Shown: one piece after another, positions 7,549 to 16,874 of the stretch
Numbering within the stretch: the first letter of the stretch is position 1
How the letters are laid out: every line of letters begins with the position of its first letter
Assembly: GCA_002393945.1 (NCBI GenBank)
Contig: DGSO01000019.1
Location: 66,879 to 130,878, forward strand
Direction: 5' to 3'
DNA: 64,000 nucleotides
DNA from: Bacteroidales bacterium UBA4360
Lineage (GTDB): Bacteria; Bacteroidota; Bacteroidia; Bacteroidales; UBA932
Notes under the pieces: model-generated
The model's database searches: none
The model's input: the letters and a program-made list of their open reading frames with translations, nothing else
Told to the model about the DNA's origin: nothing
Translations under genes and position numbers: made by a program

Positions 7549-10455
7549 ATGAGAACATTCAAGAGTATCATTCTTGCCTTTGCCGCCCTCATCTCCGGAG
7601 TCACGGCCTTTGCGCAGGGCAAGAACATATCCGGAAAGGTTGCCGATGAAAGAGGCGACGCCCTTCCCGGTGCAACTGTCGTAGTATCCGGAACAAAAGC
7701 CTATGCCATCACTGACATTGATGGCAAATATACCCTCCAGGCCCGTCAGGGACAGGAAATCACCGTGAGCTACCTGGGCTATGATGACTACGTATTCACC
7801 GTAGGCACGGGCTCGGTATACAACATCTCCATGCAGCCCTCCGAAGCTACCATGCTCAACGAATCCGTAGCCATCGGTTACGGCACCACCACGAAGAAGG
7901 AAGTTACCGGATCGGTGGTGAGTCTTAAGAGCGACGATTTTGACAAGGGGTCGTTTACATCCGCTGCAGGCATGCTGCAAGGCAAAGTCGCCGGCCTTTC
8001 CGTAACCAACCCGGACGGCGGAGATCCTAACAGCTCATATGAGATTCTGCTTCGCGGTACCAATACGCTCAGTGCCGGACAGGGTCCGCTTATTATCATC
8101 GATGGCGTTGTTGGTGCCGATATCCGCACTATCAACTTCCAGGAAGTTGAATCAATCGACGTCCTCAAAGATGGTTCTGCTGCTGCCATTTACGGAACAC
8201 GCGGTACTAACGGCGTGCTCATCATAACGACAAAAAGGGCAAAAGCAGGAAGCACTTCTGTAACATATGACGGGCAGGTTTCCGTTCAGACTGTAAGATC
8301 AAGGGCTGTTCCTATGAACGCCGAGCAATTCGCCAGCACAATCAACACATATCGCCCCGAAAACGCAAACAAGCTTTATGGTGCAGACACCGATTGGTTT
8401 GATGCCGTTACCCGTACTCCAATCAGCCACAAGCACAATCTGGCCATTGCCGGAGGCTCCGACAAGTTCAGCCACCGTACTGTCTTGAACATTGAAAAGA
8501 ATCAGGGTATCCTAAAGACAAATGATGCTGACAAATATCTTTTCAAGACAAATATCAGACAAGAAGCACTTGAAGGTTGGCTTGTTTTCGACGGTAATAT
8601 CAGTTATGTAAAACGCAAATACAACGGTGCCAGATACGGAATCTTCCGTCAGGCATTCTTCCACAATCCCACAGAGCCAATTTACGATGAGGCGAATGTA
8701 GATGGCGGAGGATACTTTACCAAGACGGAGTCCATGGATTACTACAACCCTGTCGCCATGCTGAACGAGAGGGACAGCAGAACAGAAGTGGACGATATCG
8801 GTGTAAATGGGCGCGTTACGCTCAACATCTTGCCCGTTAAAGGCTTGAAGTGGGACAACTTTGTAAGTTACGGTATCCAAAGATATGAAAACAGAGATTA
8901 CAGGACACGCTTCTATCCCGGAGAAACCGGAAAACGAGGAACTGCTGAAATTTCCAATGCAAAGGACACCGATATCCAATACGAAAGCACGTTGCAGTAT
9001 AACAAGTCAATCGGAGAGCATCATATCCAGGCTGTAGCCGGTTATGCATTCCAGGAATTGGAATCCAGCAGCAGTTACATGTCAAACTACGGTTTTGACC
9101 TTGACTTTTTCAAGACTGACAATATCGGAGCCGGCAGTGCCATAAAAAGTGCAAAGGGTGAAATGTCATCTTCGAGGGAAGGCAGTCGCTATGTGGCATT
9201 CTTCGGTCGCGCCATGTATAACTATGCAGAGAAATATATGGCTTCGCTATCTCTCAGATATGACGGTTCTTCACGCTTCGGCATAAACAACAAATGGGCT
9301 CTTTTCCCTGCAATAAGTCTGGGCTGGAGAATCACTCAGGAACCATTCATGAAACAGCTGACATGGATTGACGAGCTGAAACTCAGAGCCGGTTTCGGCA
9401 TGACCGGCAATCAGGATTTCTCCAACTATCAGTCCATTCTGCGCGTAGAGCCTGTCGGCTACTTCTACTACGACGGGAAATGGTCCAATGCATATGCTCC
9501 GTCAAGCAATGCCAACCCCGACCTGCAATGGGAGAAGAAGAGCGAATGGAATGTCGGTGTCGATTTCTCATTCTTGAAAGGGCGCCTGGGGGGAACTATT
9601 GATTATTACTACCGCCTGACAAGCAACCTGCTTTACAATTATAAGGTTCCTGTACCTCCATACGATTATGAAAGGTATTTCACCAATGTAGGTGCCATTT
9701 CCAACAGTGGTCTGGAAATCACGCTGTTCGGTGATCCAGTCAAAACCAAGAATGTCGAATGGAATACTTCATTTGTATTTGCAACCAACAAGAACAAACT
9801 CATTTCTTTCACCAATGAAGAATTTCAGGGACAGGAGTATCGTATAGCATGGCTCAGCACACCTCTTGGTGCCAACTGCCAGCGCCTGATTGAGGGGGAA
9901 AGCATCGGCACATTCTACGGACCGCAATTCACTAAATTCAGCGGAGATGGCAACCAGAAGTTGAAATATATCGATCAGAACGAATGGATTAATCTTGGTT
10001 CTGCATATCCCGACTTCACACTAGGTTGGAGCAACACCGTAAGAATTGGCCAGTTCTCCGTAAGCGCCACATTGAGAGGCGCTTTTGGAGGAAAAGCTTA
10101 CAACCAGCTTCGCGCCCTGTATGAGAACATAAGTGAACTTGGCCAGAAAAACGTACTTGCTTCCTGGCTCAATTACACCGAATACACAGGTAAGGTTGTC
10201 TATTCAGACCGCTGTCTGGAAGATGCCACTTATGTCAAACTGGACAACGTGACCCTTTCATACGATGTGCCTTTAAAGAACAAATATATCAAAGGGCTGA
10301 GATTCTACGCAACTGGACAGAACCTGATCTGCGTAACCGGATACACCGGTGTTGACCCCGAAGTCCGCTTGTCCGGTCTTACTCCAGGTATTGAGGGAAC
10401 CAGCTACTACCCCCGTACCAGAATGTTCACCATTGGTGCCAACGTAAAGTTCTAA
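7549..10455 (+). CDS. SusC/RagA-family TonB-dependent outer-membrane transporter
   Basis: A 968-residue SusC-type protein. In order: a signal peptide ending near FAQG at residue 24; a carboxypeptidase-D-like beta domain (ISGKVADERGDALPGATVVV, then TDIDGKYTL); the plug domain with GTTTKKEVTGSV, LQGKVAGLSV and PLIIIDGVVG; and a 22-strand barrel ending in the aromatic terminus TIGANVKF. It imports oligomeric substrate through the outer membrane using ExbBD energy. The SusD partner starts four bases after the stop. In this operon the substrate is expected to be a ribose-containing compound such as nucleosides, nucleotides or ADP-ribose conjugates, by analogy with rus loci. Confidence 0.93.
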   Translation: MRTFKSIILAFAALISGVTAFAQGKNISGKVADERGDALPGATVVVSGTKAYAITDIDGKYTLQARQGQEITVSYLGYDDYVFTVGTGSVYNISMQPSEATMLNESVAIGYGTTTKKEVTGSVVSLKSDDFDKGSFTSAAGMLQGKVAGLSVTNPDGGDPNSSYEILLRGTNTLSAGQGPLIIIDGVVGADIRTINFQEVESIDVLKDGSAAAIYGTRGTNGVLIITTKRAKAGSTSVTYDGQVSVQTVRSRAVPMNAEQFASTINTYRPENANKLYGADTDWFDAVTRTPISHKHNLAIAGGSDKFSHRTVLNIEKNQGILKTNDADKYLFKTNIRQEALEGWLVFDGNISYVKRKYNGARYGIFRQAFFHNPTEPIYDEANVDGGGYFTKTESMDYYNPVAMLNERDSRTEVDDIGVNGRVTLNILPVKGLKWDNFVSYGIQRYENRDYRTRFYPGETGKRGTAEISNAKDTDIQYESTLQYNKSIGEHHIQAVAGYAFQELESSSSYMSNYGFDLDFFKTDNIGAGSAIKSAKGEMSSSREGSRYVAFFGRAMYNYAEKYMASLSLRYDGSSRFGINNKWALFPAISLGWRITQEPFMKQLTWIDELKLRAGFGMTGNQDFSNYQSILRVEPVGYFYYDGKWSNAYAPSSNANPDLQWEKKSEWNVGVDFSFLKGRLGGTIDYYYRLTSNLLYNYKVPVPPYDYERYFTNVGAISNSGLEITLFGDPVKTKNVEWNTSFVFATNKNKLISFTNEEFQGQEYRIAWLSTPLGANCQRLIEGESIGTFYGPQFTKFSGDGNQKLKYIDQNEWINLGSAYPDFTLGWSNTVRIGQFSVSATLRGAFGGKAYNQLRALYENISELGQKNVLASWLNYTEYTGKVVYSDRCLEDATYVKLDNVTLSYDVPLKNKYIKGLRFYATGQNLICVTGYTGVDPEVRLSGLTPGIEGTSYYPRTRMFTIGANVKF

Positions 10456-10459
10456 GGTT

Positions 10460-12010
10460 ATGAAAAAGTTATTCATTATAACATTTGCAGCAATCGCCGC
10501 TGCCGCTTGCACAAACCTTGACGAGCATCTTTACTCACAAATCTCCAAAGAAGAGTTCATGAAGAATGATGCCGTAATCGCACAATACACTTCCAGGCCT
10601 TATACCAAACTTCAGAACTGGGGAGAAGAACAGAGCTACTGGACCCTCGTGCTTCAGATAGGCAATGAAATGGCTGTTCCGAAGTCATGGGATAAAAGCT
10701 GGGGAGAAGAGCGCTATGTAGAGCTCCAGACCCATAATATCACAACCAGTAACAAATTGGTTGGGACAGGCTGGGATTTCTGCTTCAATGGTATATCTGC
10801 ATGTAACGATGCTATTTACGAGCTGCAAAAACTGGAACAGAATGAAACTGTTAAGCGCAACATTGCCGAGTGCCGAATTCTAAGAGTCTACTATTACTTT
10901 ATGGCGGTAGACCTTTGGGGACAGGTCCCATTCTCAATAGACAAAACTGTCACTACTCTTCCGGAAGTGAAGACCAGAGCGCAAATGTATGATTTCATGG
11001 AAAATGAGATTACCGCTTGCATGGGAGATCTTATCGAAACTCCTTCTGCAGCAACCTATGGCCGTGTAACCAAAGATGTAGCGAAATTCCTGCTTGCGAA
11101 ACTGTACATCAACGCGGAAGTGTTCAACGGAACAGCGAAATGGAAAGAGGCCGGTGACATTTGCAAGGAGATCATGGACAGTGGTCATTTCAGGCTCACT
11201 TCTTCATATTCCCAGAATTTTGCCATCCAGAACGAAAACTCATCAGAGGCAATTCTTGCAATCCCCTATAGCACAGTTTACACATCCCATACATTCTATC
11301 CCTTTGTCCTGACCCTGAACAGCGACCTTCTGCCACTATTCAATATCAGTGCCGGCACATGGAATGGTACACATATGGGGCAGCCTGATTTCATGGCTCG
11401 TTATGATGCAAATGATATAAGGAAAGCTGAGACCTGGCTCTTTGGCGATATCTACGACTTGAACGGCCAGCGTTGGACAATCGAGGACGGCGTTGACGCA
11501 AACAATAAGCCTATAATCAAGGAGTACTCCCTGATTGATACACCTATCGAAGAAAGCCACTTCCGCAGCGGCCTGGACCGCATGGAAGGCGCCCGTATAA
11601 TCAAGTGGCCATACCAGACGGACGGATCCCTTACATCTTATTCAGTTGATATGGAGAACGACTTCATCCTCATGCGATATGCAGATGTCGTGCTGATGTA
11701 TGTTGAATGCCTTCTCCGCCAGGGCAAAACCCTTGAAGCATCATTGGTGCCTGAATTCATGGAAATACGCACCCGAGCCGGCCTGCTGCCGTTCACGGCC
11801 TTGAATCTCACCCTTGACACCTTCTTTGAAGAGCGTCAGAAAGAAATGGCTCTGGAAGGATGGGTACACAATGACCTTGTCCGCTTTGGGAAGTATCTGG
11901 ATGCATGGTGGGCCAAACCTGCCGACAGCCATCCCGGACATATCCTTCTTCCTATTCCTGAAGACAAACGCGGCGCAAATCCCAACCTTGGTCAAAACCC
12001 CGGATATTGA
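10460..12010 (+). CDS. SusD/RagB-family nutrient-binding lipoprotein
   Basis: A 516-residue SusD-type surface lipoprotein. The signal peptide MKKLFIITFAAIAAAAC ends in a lipobox at Cys17. The helical TPR-like fold is indicated by the usual SusD landmarks: ISACNDAIYELQKL, AECRILRVYYYFMAVDLWGQVPF near residues 130-155, and the C-terminal RQKEMALEGWVHNDLVRFGK. It caps the SusC barrel and binds the incoming ligand. It begins four bases after SusC and ends two bases before the first ADP-ribosylglycohydrolase-family gene. Confidence 0.93.
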   Translation: MKKLFIITFAAIAAAACTNLDEHLYSQISKEEFMKNDAVIAQYTSRPYTKLQNWGEEQSYWTLVLQIGNEMAVPKSWDKSWGEERYVELQTHNITTSNKLVGTGWDFCFNGISACNDAIYELQKLEQNETVKRNIAECRILRVYYYFMAVDLWGQVPFSIDKTVTTLPEVKTRAQMYDFMENEITACMGDLIETPSAATYGRVTKDVAKFLLAKLYINAEVFNGTAKWKEAGDICKEIMDSGHFRLTSSYSQNFAIQNENSSEAILAIPYSTVYTSHTFYPFVLTLNSDLLPLFNISAGTWNGTHMGQPDFMARYDANDIRKAETWLFGDIYDLNGQRWTIEDGVDANNKPIIKEYSLIDTPIEESHFRSGLDRMEGARIIKWPYQTDGSLTSYSVDMENDFILMRYADVVLMYVECLLRQGKTLEASLVPEFMEIRTRAGLLPFTALNLTLDTFFEERQKEMALEGWVHNDLVRFGKYLDAWWAKPADSHPGHILLPIPEDKRGANPNLGQNPGY

Positions 12011-12012
12011 TT

Positions 12013-13776
12013 ATGAAAAAACTGTCGATTATAACCCTCTGTGTGCTTCTTCTGGCATCCTGTGCCCAGAAGCCGCTGGAGATAACGCGTACACAGCTCA
12101 AGGACAAGATTGCCGGGGCCTGGCTTGGCCAGATGGTTGGCAACATCTACGGACTTGAATACGAAAACAAGTTCGTGGATGAGCCCGGCGAAGGTCCATT
12201 TGTCTTCAACAAGGCAATGCGCAAGATGTCTGCAGTGGACGGAGCCTTCTCCGATGATGACACAGACGTCGAGTACCTCTACCTGATGATGATGGAGAAG
12301 TACGGAATAGACATCACGTACGAGCAGATCAAGGAAGGCTGGATGTACCATATCCGTGACAGGGTATGGCTTGCAAACCGCGCAGCCCTTGGCCTCATGC
12401 ACTACGGATTCACCCCTCCGTACACCGGCAAGAAGGAATACAACCCCCACTGGTTCCAGATTGACCCTCAGCTGATCAACGAAATCTGGGCCTACACCGC
12501 ACCGGGCATGCCTGCATATGCGGCTGGCATATCCGACTGGGCCGCCCGCATCACATCCGATGACTGGGCCGTATCCCCTACCGTAGTGTACGGAGCAATG
12601 TACTCGGAAGCCTTCTTCGAAAAAGACATCCCTACACTCATCCGCCACGCCAAAGAGTATCTTCCCAAGAAGGACCGCTTCCGCGCTATCATTGACGAGT
12701 GCCTTGACCTGTGGCAGAAGAATCCCGACGACTGGAAGGCCTCCAGAAAGGTCATTGCCGATGAACTGTATGTCAATGAAGAAGACATGACCAAGAGCAT
12801 CTGGAATGCAGACCTAAACGGCGCCATGGGCATCCTGTCACTCCTCTACGGAGACGGCGACATCGAGAAGACTCTCCTCATTGGCTGCGCCCTCGGTTTT
12901 GACTGCGACAACCAGACTGCTACTATGTGCGGCCTCCTGGGTGTAATCAACGGCCTTGGCGGAGTTCCGCTTGACCGTGCAATGCCATTCGAGCACTGGA
13001 CCAAACCTTTCAACGACAGGTATATCAACGTAACCCGCTACGACATGCCTGACGCCTCTATCGAGGACATCATCGAGCGCACGGTCGTACTGGCAGAAAA
13101 GATTATCCTTGCCCGCGGCGGCTCTGTACGTGAAGAGAACGGTGAAAAGATCTACACCATCAATACCAAAGCACGTTTCAAGCCCGTCAAAGAGGCCGGC
13201 GCGACATTTACGCTTCCCGAAAAGCACGGGCGCAACCTCGCCAAGGATGCAGCGGAGATCCTTGCCCTTACCCGCAAGACAGACCGTGCTACGCTTGACT
13301 CCTGCTGGCTTACCATTCCAGTAAGCTACCGCGCATACACTGTGGATGTAATCAACGACGGCGTAACCGGAGGAGCCGGTGCTGCCTTCTATTCTCTTGG
13401 AAGCAAGTCCAATGCTCCCAAACGCGACTACTTTGGCTACCGCTGGGATGAGCCAATTACCACTGACATGATTTCCTTCCACTACGGACCGCTCGAGGAG
13501 TTTGGCGGCTGGTACAGCAACCTGCACCCTGAATACCTGGATGAAAACGGCAACTGGCAGCCCCTGGATGCAAAGGTCACCCCTGACTGGCCTTTCAGCG
13601 ACGAAGTTTTCTTCCAGCCCCATAACGGCGAATTCATCTTCACCTTCCCCAAGGTCACCACAACTGCCGTACGTGTAATTGGTGACGATGCAGTCCTTAT
13701 CCACTGGAACAAGTATACCAAGGACGTATCTGCATTCATCTCCATAACAGAACTCGAAGTTTATGAAGCGAAGTAG
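12013..13776 (+). CDS. ADP-ribosylglycohydrolase-family lipoprotein 1
   Basis: A 587-residue lipoprotein (MKKLSIITLCVLLLASC, lipobox Cys) with an all-helical ADP-ribosylglycohydrolase (ARH) domain over about residues 28-370 and a C-terminal beta-rich domain of about 170 residues. The N-terminal metal motif is FSDDDTDVEY (about 79-88, the family TDDT block). The C-terminal one is GFDCDNQTATMCG (about 296-308), where the common GGDTDT has changed but both aspartates of DxD remain. ARH enzymes cleave N- or O-glycosidic ADP-ribose bonds. Being exported and next to SusCD and ribokinase, it probably releases ribose or ADP-ribose from imported substrate. I chose ATG at 12013 rather than an in-frame TTG at 12007, because it gives a clean signal peptide. 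Confidence 0.87.
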   Translation: MKKLSIITLCVLLLASCAQKPLEITRTQLKDKIAGAWLGQMVGNIYGLEYENKFVDEPGEGPFVFNKAMRKMSAVDGAFSDDDTDVEYLYLMMMEKYGIDITYEQIKEGWMYHIRDRVWLANRAALGLMHYGFTPPYTGKKEYNPHWFQIDPQLINEIWAYTAPGMPAYAAGISDWAARITSDDWAVSPTVVYGAMYSEAFFEKDIPTLIRHAKEYLPKKDRFRAIIDECLDLWQKNPDDWKASRKVIADELYVNEEDMTKSIWNADLNGAMGILSLLYGDGDIEKTLLIGCALGFDCDNQTATMCGLLGVINGLGGVPLDRAMPFEHWTKPFNDRYINVTRYDMPDASIEDIIERTVVLAEKIILARGGSVREENGEKIYTINTKARFKPVKEAGATFTLPEKHGRNLAKDAAEILALTRKTDRATLDSCWLTIPVSYRAYTVDVINDGVTGGAGAAFYSLGSKSNAPKRDYFGYRWDEPITTDMISFHYGPLEEFGGWYSNLHPEYLDENGNWQPLDAKVTPDWPFSDEVFFQPHNGEFIFTFPKVTTTAVRVIGDDAVLIHWNKYTKDVSAFISITELEVYEAK

Positions 13777-15370
13777 CATCATAGCACTTATCCTCATTGC
13801 CGTGGCCTGCACCCAGGCCCCGGCAAGCAAGGAGGTTGTCCTTACCAAGGACGCGCTTATGGACAAGATAATAGGCGGCTGGGCCGGTCAGACCATAGGT
13901 GTAGTCTACGGTGCACCCACAGAGTTCAAGTTCTGCGGAACGCTTATCCCCGAAGAGATTCCCATCGGCTGGGGTGACGGTTATGTCAAGCATTGGTGGG
14001 TACGTAAACCGGGCTTGTTCGACGACGTGTACAACGACCTCACCTTTGCAGAGGCATTCGAACAGCTTGGGCTGGATGCCACATCAGAGCAGCTTGCCAT
14101 GCGTTTTGCTTATGCCCCATACCACCTTGCACACGCAAATCAGGCGGGCCGCTACAACGTGCGCCAGGGCATCATGCCTCCGGAATCCGGCAACTGGATG
14201 AACAACCCCCACGCAGACGATCTGGACTTCCAGATTGAGGCGGATTTCGTAGGTCTCATGTCCCCTGCGATGCTTCCCCAGGCGCTTGACATTGCAAACC
14301 GCGTGGGCCATATCATGAACAGCGGCGACGGCTTCTACGGCGGAGCATACGTGGCTGGTCTGTACAGTGCGGCATTCGCAGAGAACGACCCGGCAAAGAT
14401 AGTGGACATGGCTCTTGAGGCCATCCCGCACGAGAGCACCTTCTGGCAGTGCATCAACGACGTGCGTCTTTGGCACAAGAAGTATCCAGCCGACTGGAAA
14501 GCCACCTGGTTCGAACTCCTCAAGAAGTGGGGCACGGACACAGGCTGCCCCAAGGGAGTTGGGCTTAGTTTTGACATTGATGCGAAACTCAACAGCGCAT
14601 ATGTGACCATCGGCATGCTTTATGGAGGCGGAGACTTTGGCCGTTCCATTGAGATTGCCACTCGCTGCGGACAGGATTCCGACTGCAATCCGGCAACCGT
14701 CGGCGGCGTTCTTGGCGTAGTCCTGGGCCTTGACAATATTCCCGAATTCTGGCGCACCCCGGTCATGGAGATTTGGAACCTTGATTTCGAAGGCACGGAT
14801 GTTTCCCTCGCAAAGGGTGCACAGTACAGTTTCAACCAGGCCCTGCAGCTCATCGAAAAGAACGGCGGAGAAGTACGGGAAAACGATGTAACAATCCCCG
14901 TAGCCAAACCTGAGATGCTTCCTCTGGAGCAGAACTTCGTGAACACATATCCCCTCATGCGAGACCAGAAAGACGCCTGGCTTGAAAAGGAATACGAGTT
15001 TGACTTCTCCGGCAACGGCTTCGTAATCTGGGGTAATCTGGTATGCCTCAGAGGTATCACTGCAGATTACGCCGCACGCGTTGCCAAAAAGCATGTGGGC
15101 TCTGAAGTATTTGCCATGGCAGAAGAACAGGATCCTTACGTGGCAGAGATAGAAGTTTGGATTGACGGCGCTCTGGACCAGGTTTCCATCCTTCCCATGA
15201 AGGGGACTTCGCGCAAGCTTGAACCTGCATGGAAGTACTGCATGGATGAAGGCCACCATCATGTAAAGCTTGTCTGGCGCAACGCAAAACCTGACACTTA
15301 TCTCCTTAGAATCAACGCCATCGAATACTACAGCGAAAAGCAGAACACAGACACCTATTATCACAACTAG
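13763..15370 (+). CDS. ADP-ribosylglycohydrolase-family lipoprotein 2
   Basis: A 535-residue lipoprotein (MKRSSIIALILIAVAC) with an ARH domain followed by a C-terminal beta-rich domain from about residue 360. Motifs differ from the first copy. DDVYNDLTF (87-95) stands in place of the TDDT block, NPHADDLDFQIEADF (148-162) is an extra acidic block, and GQDSDCNPA (303-311) replaces the usual GGDTDT while keeping DxD. It is much closer to copy 3 than to copy 1. The start overlaps the end of copy 1 by 14 bases inside the codons for its final VYEAK, so translation is coupled. Substrate is unknown; a role in cleaving ribosyl bonds is inferred from family and operon. Confidence 0.87.
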   Translation: MKRSSIIALILIAVACTQAPASKEVVLTKDALMDKIIGGWAGQTIGVVYGAPTEFKFCGTLIPEEIPIGWGDGYVKHWWVRKPGLFDDVYNDLTFAEAFEQLGLDATSEQLAMRFAYAPYHLAHANQAGRYNVRQGIMPPESGNWMNNPHADDLDFQIEADFVGLMSPAMLPQALDIANRVGHIMNSGDGFYGGAYVAGLYSAAFAENDPAKIVDMALEAIPHESTFWQCINDVRLWHKKYPADWKATWFELLKKWGTDTGCPKGVGLSFDIDAKLNSAYVTIGMLYGGGDFGRSIEIATRCGQDSDCNPATVGGVLGVVLGLDNIPEFWRTPVMEIWNLDFEGTDVSLAKGAQYSFNQALQLIEKNGGEVRENDVTIPVAKPEMLPLEQNFVNTYPLMRDQKDAWLEKEYEFDFSGNGFVIWGNLVCLRGITADYAARVAKKHVGSEVFAMAEEQDPYVAEIEVWIDGALDQVSILPMKGTSRKLEPAWKYCMDEGHHHVKLVWRNAKPDTYLLRINAIEYYSEKQNTDTYYHN

Positions 15371-15371
15371 G

Positions 15372-16874
15372 ATGAAAAGGATACTGATCATAGCACTCCT
15401 GGCCCTATCTGCCTGCACGGCCAAAGTCCAGTACGGTACAACCTTAAAGATGGACGACGCCACCCTCATGGATAAAATCCGCGGCGGCTGGTACGGACAG
15501 ACAATCGGCTGCACCTATGGAGGCCCTACCGAGTTCAAGTACAAGGGAGGCATCATCATGGAAGAGATTCCTATTCCGTGGTACGATGACTACATCTATG
15601 ACACCTACATCGAAGACCCGGGTCTTTATGACGATGTCTACATGGACCTCACCTTCATGGAAACCATGCTCAAATACGGCCTGGATGCACCTGTGGAAGA
15701 GTATGCCAACGCATTTGCTTATGCAGACTACAAGCTCTGGCATGCAAACCAAGGTGCACGTTACAACATCCTCAACGGCCGCGGAGCACCTGAATCAGGT
15801 CACTGGAAGTACAACCCCCACGCAGATGACATAGACTTCCAGATCGAGGCCGATTTCATCGGCATGCTGTATCCGGGTGGCGTGAACAGAGCTTCCGAGC
15901 TGAGTGACAGGATAGGACATATCATGAATTACGGCGACGGCTGGTACGGCGGCGTGTTCATCGGCGCAATGTATTGCCTGGCATACGTGTGCAACGATAT
16001 CCCCACCATTGTCACGGAGGCGCTCAAGACCATTCCTGAAGGGACAAAGTTCCACAGCACTATTTCCGATGTCATCAAGTACTGGAAGAAATACCCCAAG
16101 GATTGGAAGCAGTGCTGGTTCGAGGTCACCAACCGCCATGCAAATGACGTGGGGTGCCCTGAAGGAGTCTGGAACGGATTCAACATCGACGCCACCATCA
16201 ATTCCGCTTTTGTGGTAATCGGCCTCCTCTATGGAGAAGGAGACTTCCTGAAGACGATGGACATCTCTACACGCTGCGGAAACGACTCTGACTGCAACCC
16301 GGCTTCGGCAGCCGGCATCCTTGGCGTGATGTATGGATATGATGCCATTCCCGAGTACTGGAAGAAGGGAGCCGAGCGCATCAAGGATATTCCTTTCCCC
16401 TACACTTCACTGAGCCTGGAAAATGTCTGCAAGGCTAATTTCGAGCTTGTAAAAGACGTGTTCGGAGGCAACGAACCGGCCGAAAACTGCATCTATATCA
16501 ATGTTGAAAAGCCACAGCCCGTCCGCTATGAGCAGAGCTTTGAAGGCATTGTTCCCGTAGAGAAGAGGGTTCTCAAAAAGGCCTTTACAGACAAGGTCGA
16601 ACTCACATTCAAGGGAAACAGCATTGTTGTCGAAGGCAGCGTCCGCAAAACCGGACATGCAGATGACAGTTACGTTGCTGACATCACTGCCCTGCTGGAC
16701 GGAGAAGAAATAGAACACTTTACTATGCCCATTGATTACATCAAGCGCAAGTACGAAGTTTTCTCTGCCTACTGCTTTGAAAGCGGTGAGCACACACTTA
16801 CCCTCCGCCTCAACAATCCCCACCCGGATTATGAAGTTTACGCATCTGAAATGGTAGTTTATGATGAAATATAA
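15372..16874 (+). CDS. ADP-ribosylglycohydrolase-family lipoprotein 3
   Basis: A 500-residue lipoprotein (MKRILIIALLALSAC). The ARH domain carries DDVYMDLTF, then HADDIDFQIEADF, and GNDSDCNPASAAG, the same subfamily signature as copy 2, and a beta-rich C-terminal domain follows. The ATG at 15372 lies one base after the copy 2 stop and gives a proper lipoprotein signal; a longer upstream reading frame only runs through copy 2 codons. Three ARH-family lipoproteins in a row, two of one subtype and one of another, suggest a duplication and division of substrates such as different linkages or nucleotide forms. The downstream esterase starts inside its last codons. Confidence 0.87.
   Translation: MKRILIIALLALSACTAKVQYGTTLKMDDATLMDKIRGGWYGQTIGCTYGGPTEFKYKGGIIMEEIPIPWYDDYIYDTYIEDPGLYDDVYMDLTFMETMLKYGLDAPVEEYANAFAYADYKLWHANQGARYNILNGRGAPESGHWKYNPHADDIDFQIEADFIGMLYPGGVNRASELSDRIGHIMNYGDGWYGGVFIGAMYCLAYVCNDIPTIVTEALKTIPEGTKFHSTISDVIKYWKKYPKDWKQCWFEVTNRHANDVGCPEGVWNGFNIDATINSAFVVIGLLYGEGDFLKTMDISTRCGNDSDCNPASAAGILGVMYGYDAIPEYWKKGAERIKDIPFPYTSLSLENVCKANFELVKDVFGGNEPAENCIYINVEKPQPVRYEQSFEGIVPVEKRVLKKAFTDKVELTFKGNSIVVEGSVRKTGHADDSYVADITALLDGEEIEHFTMPIDYIKRKYEVFSAYCFESGEHTLTLRLNNPHPDYEVYASEMVVYDEI

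Noticed and set aside
14084..15514. A 476-codon minus-strand frame opposite the second ARH-family gene
   Set aside because: It covers conserved ARH motifs on the plus strand and has no signal peptide or domain pattern of its own. It has the same appearance as other shadow frames in this window.
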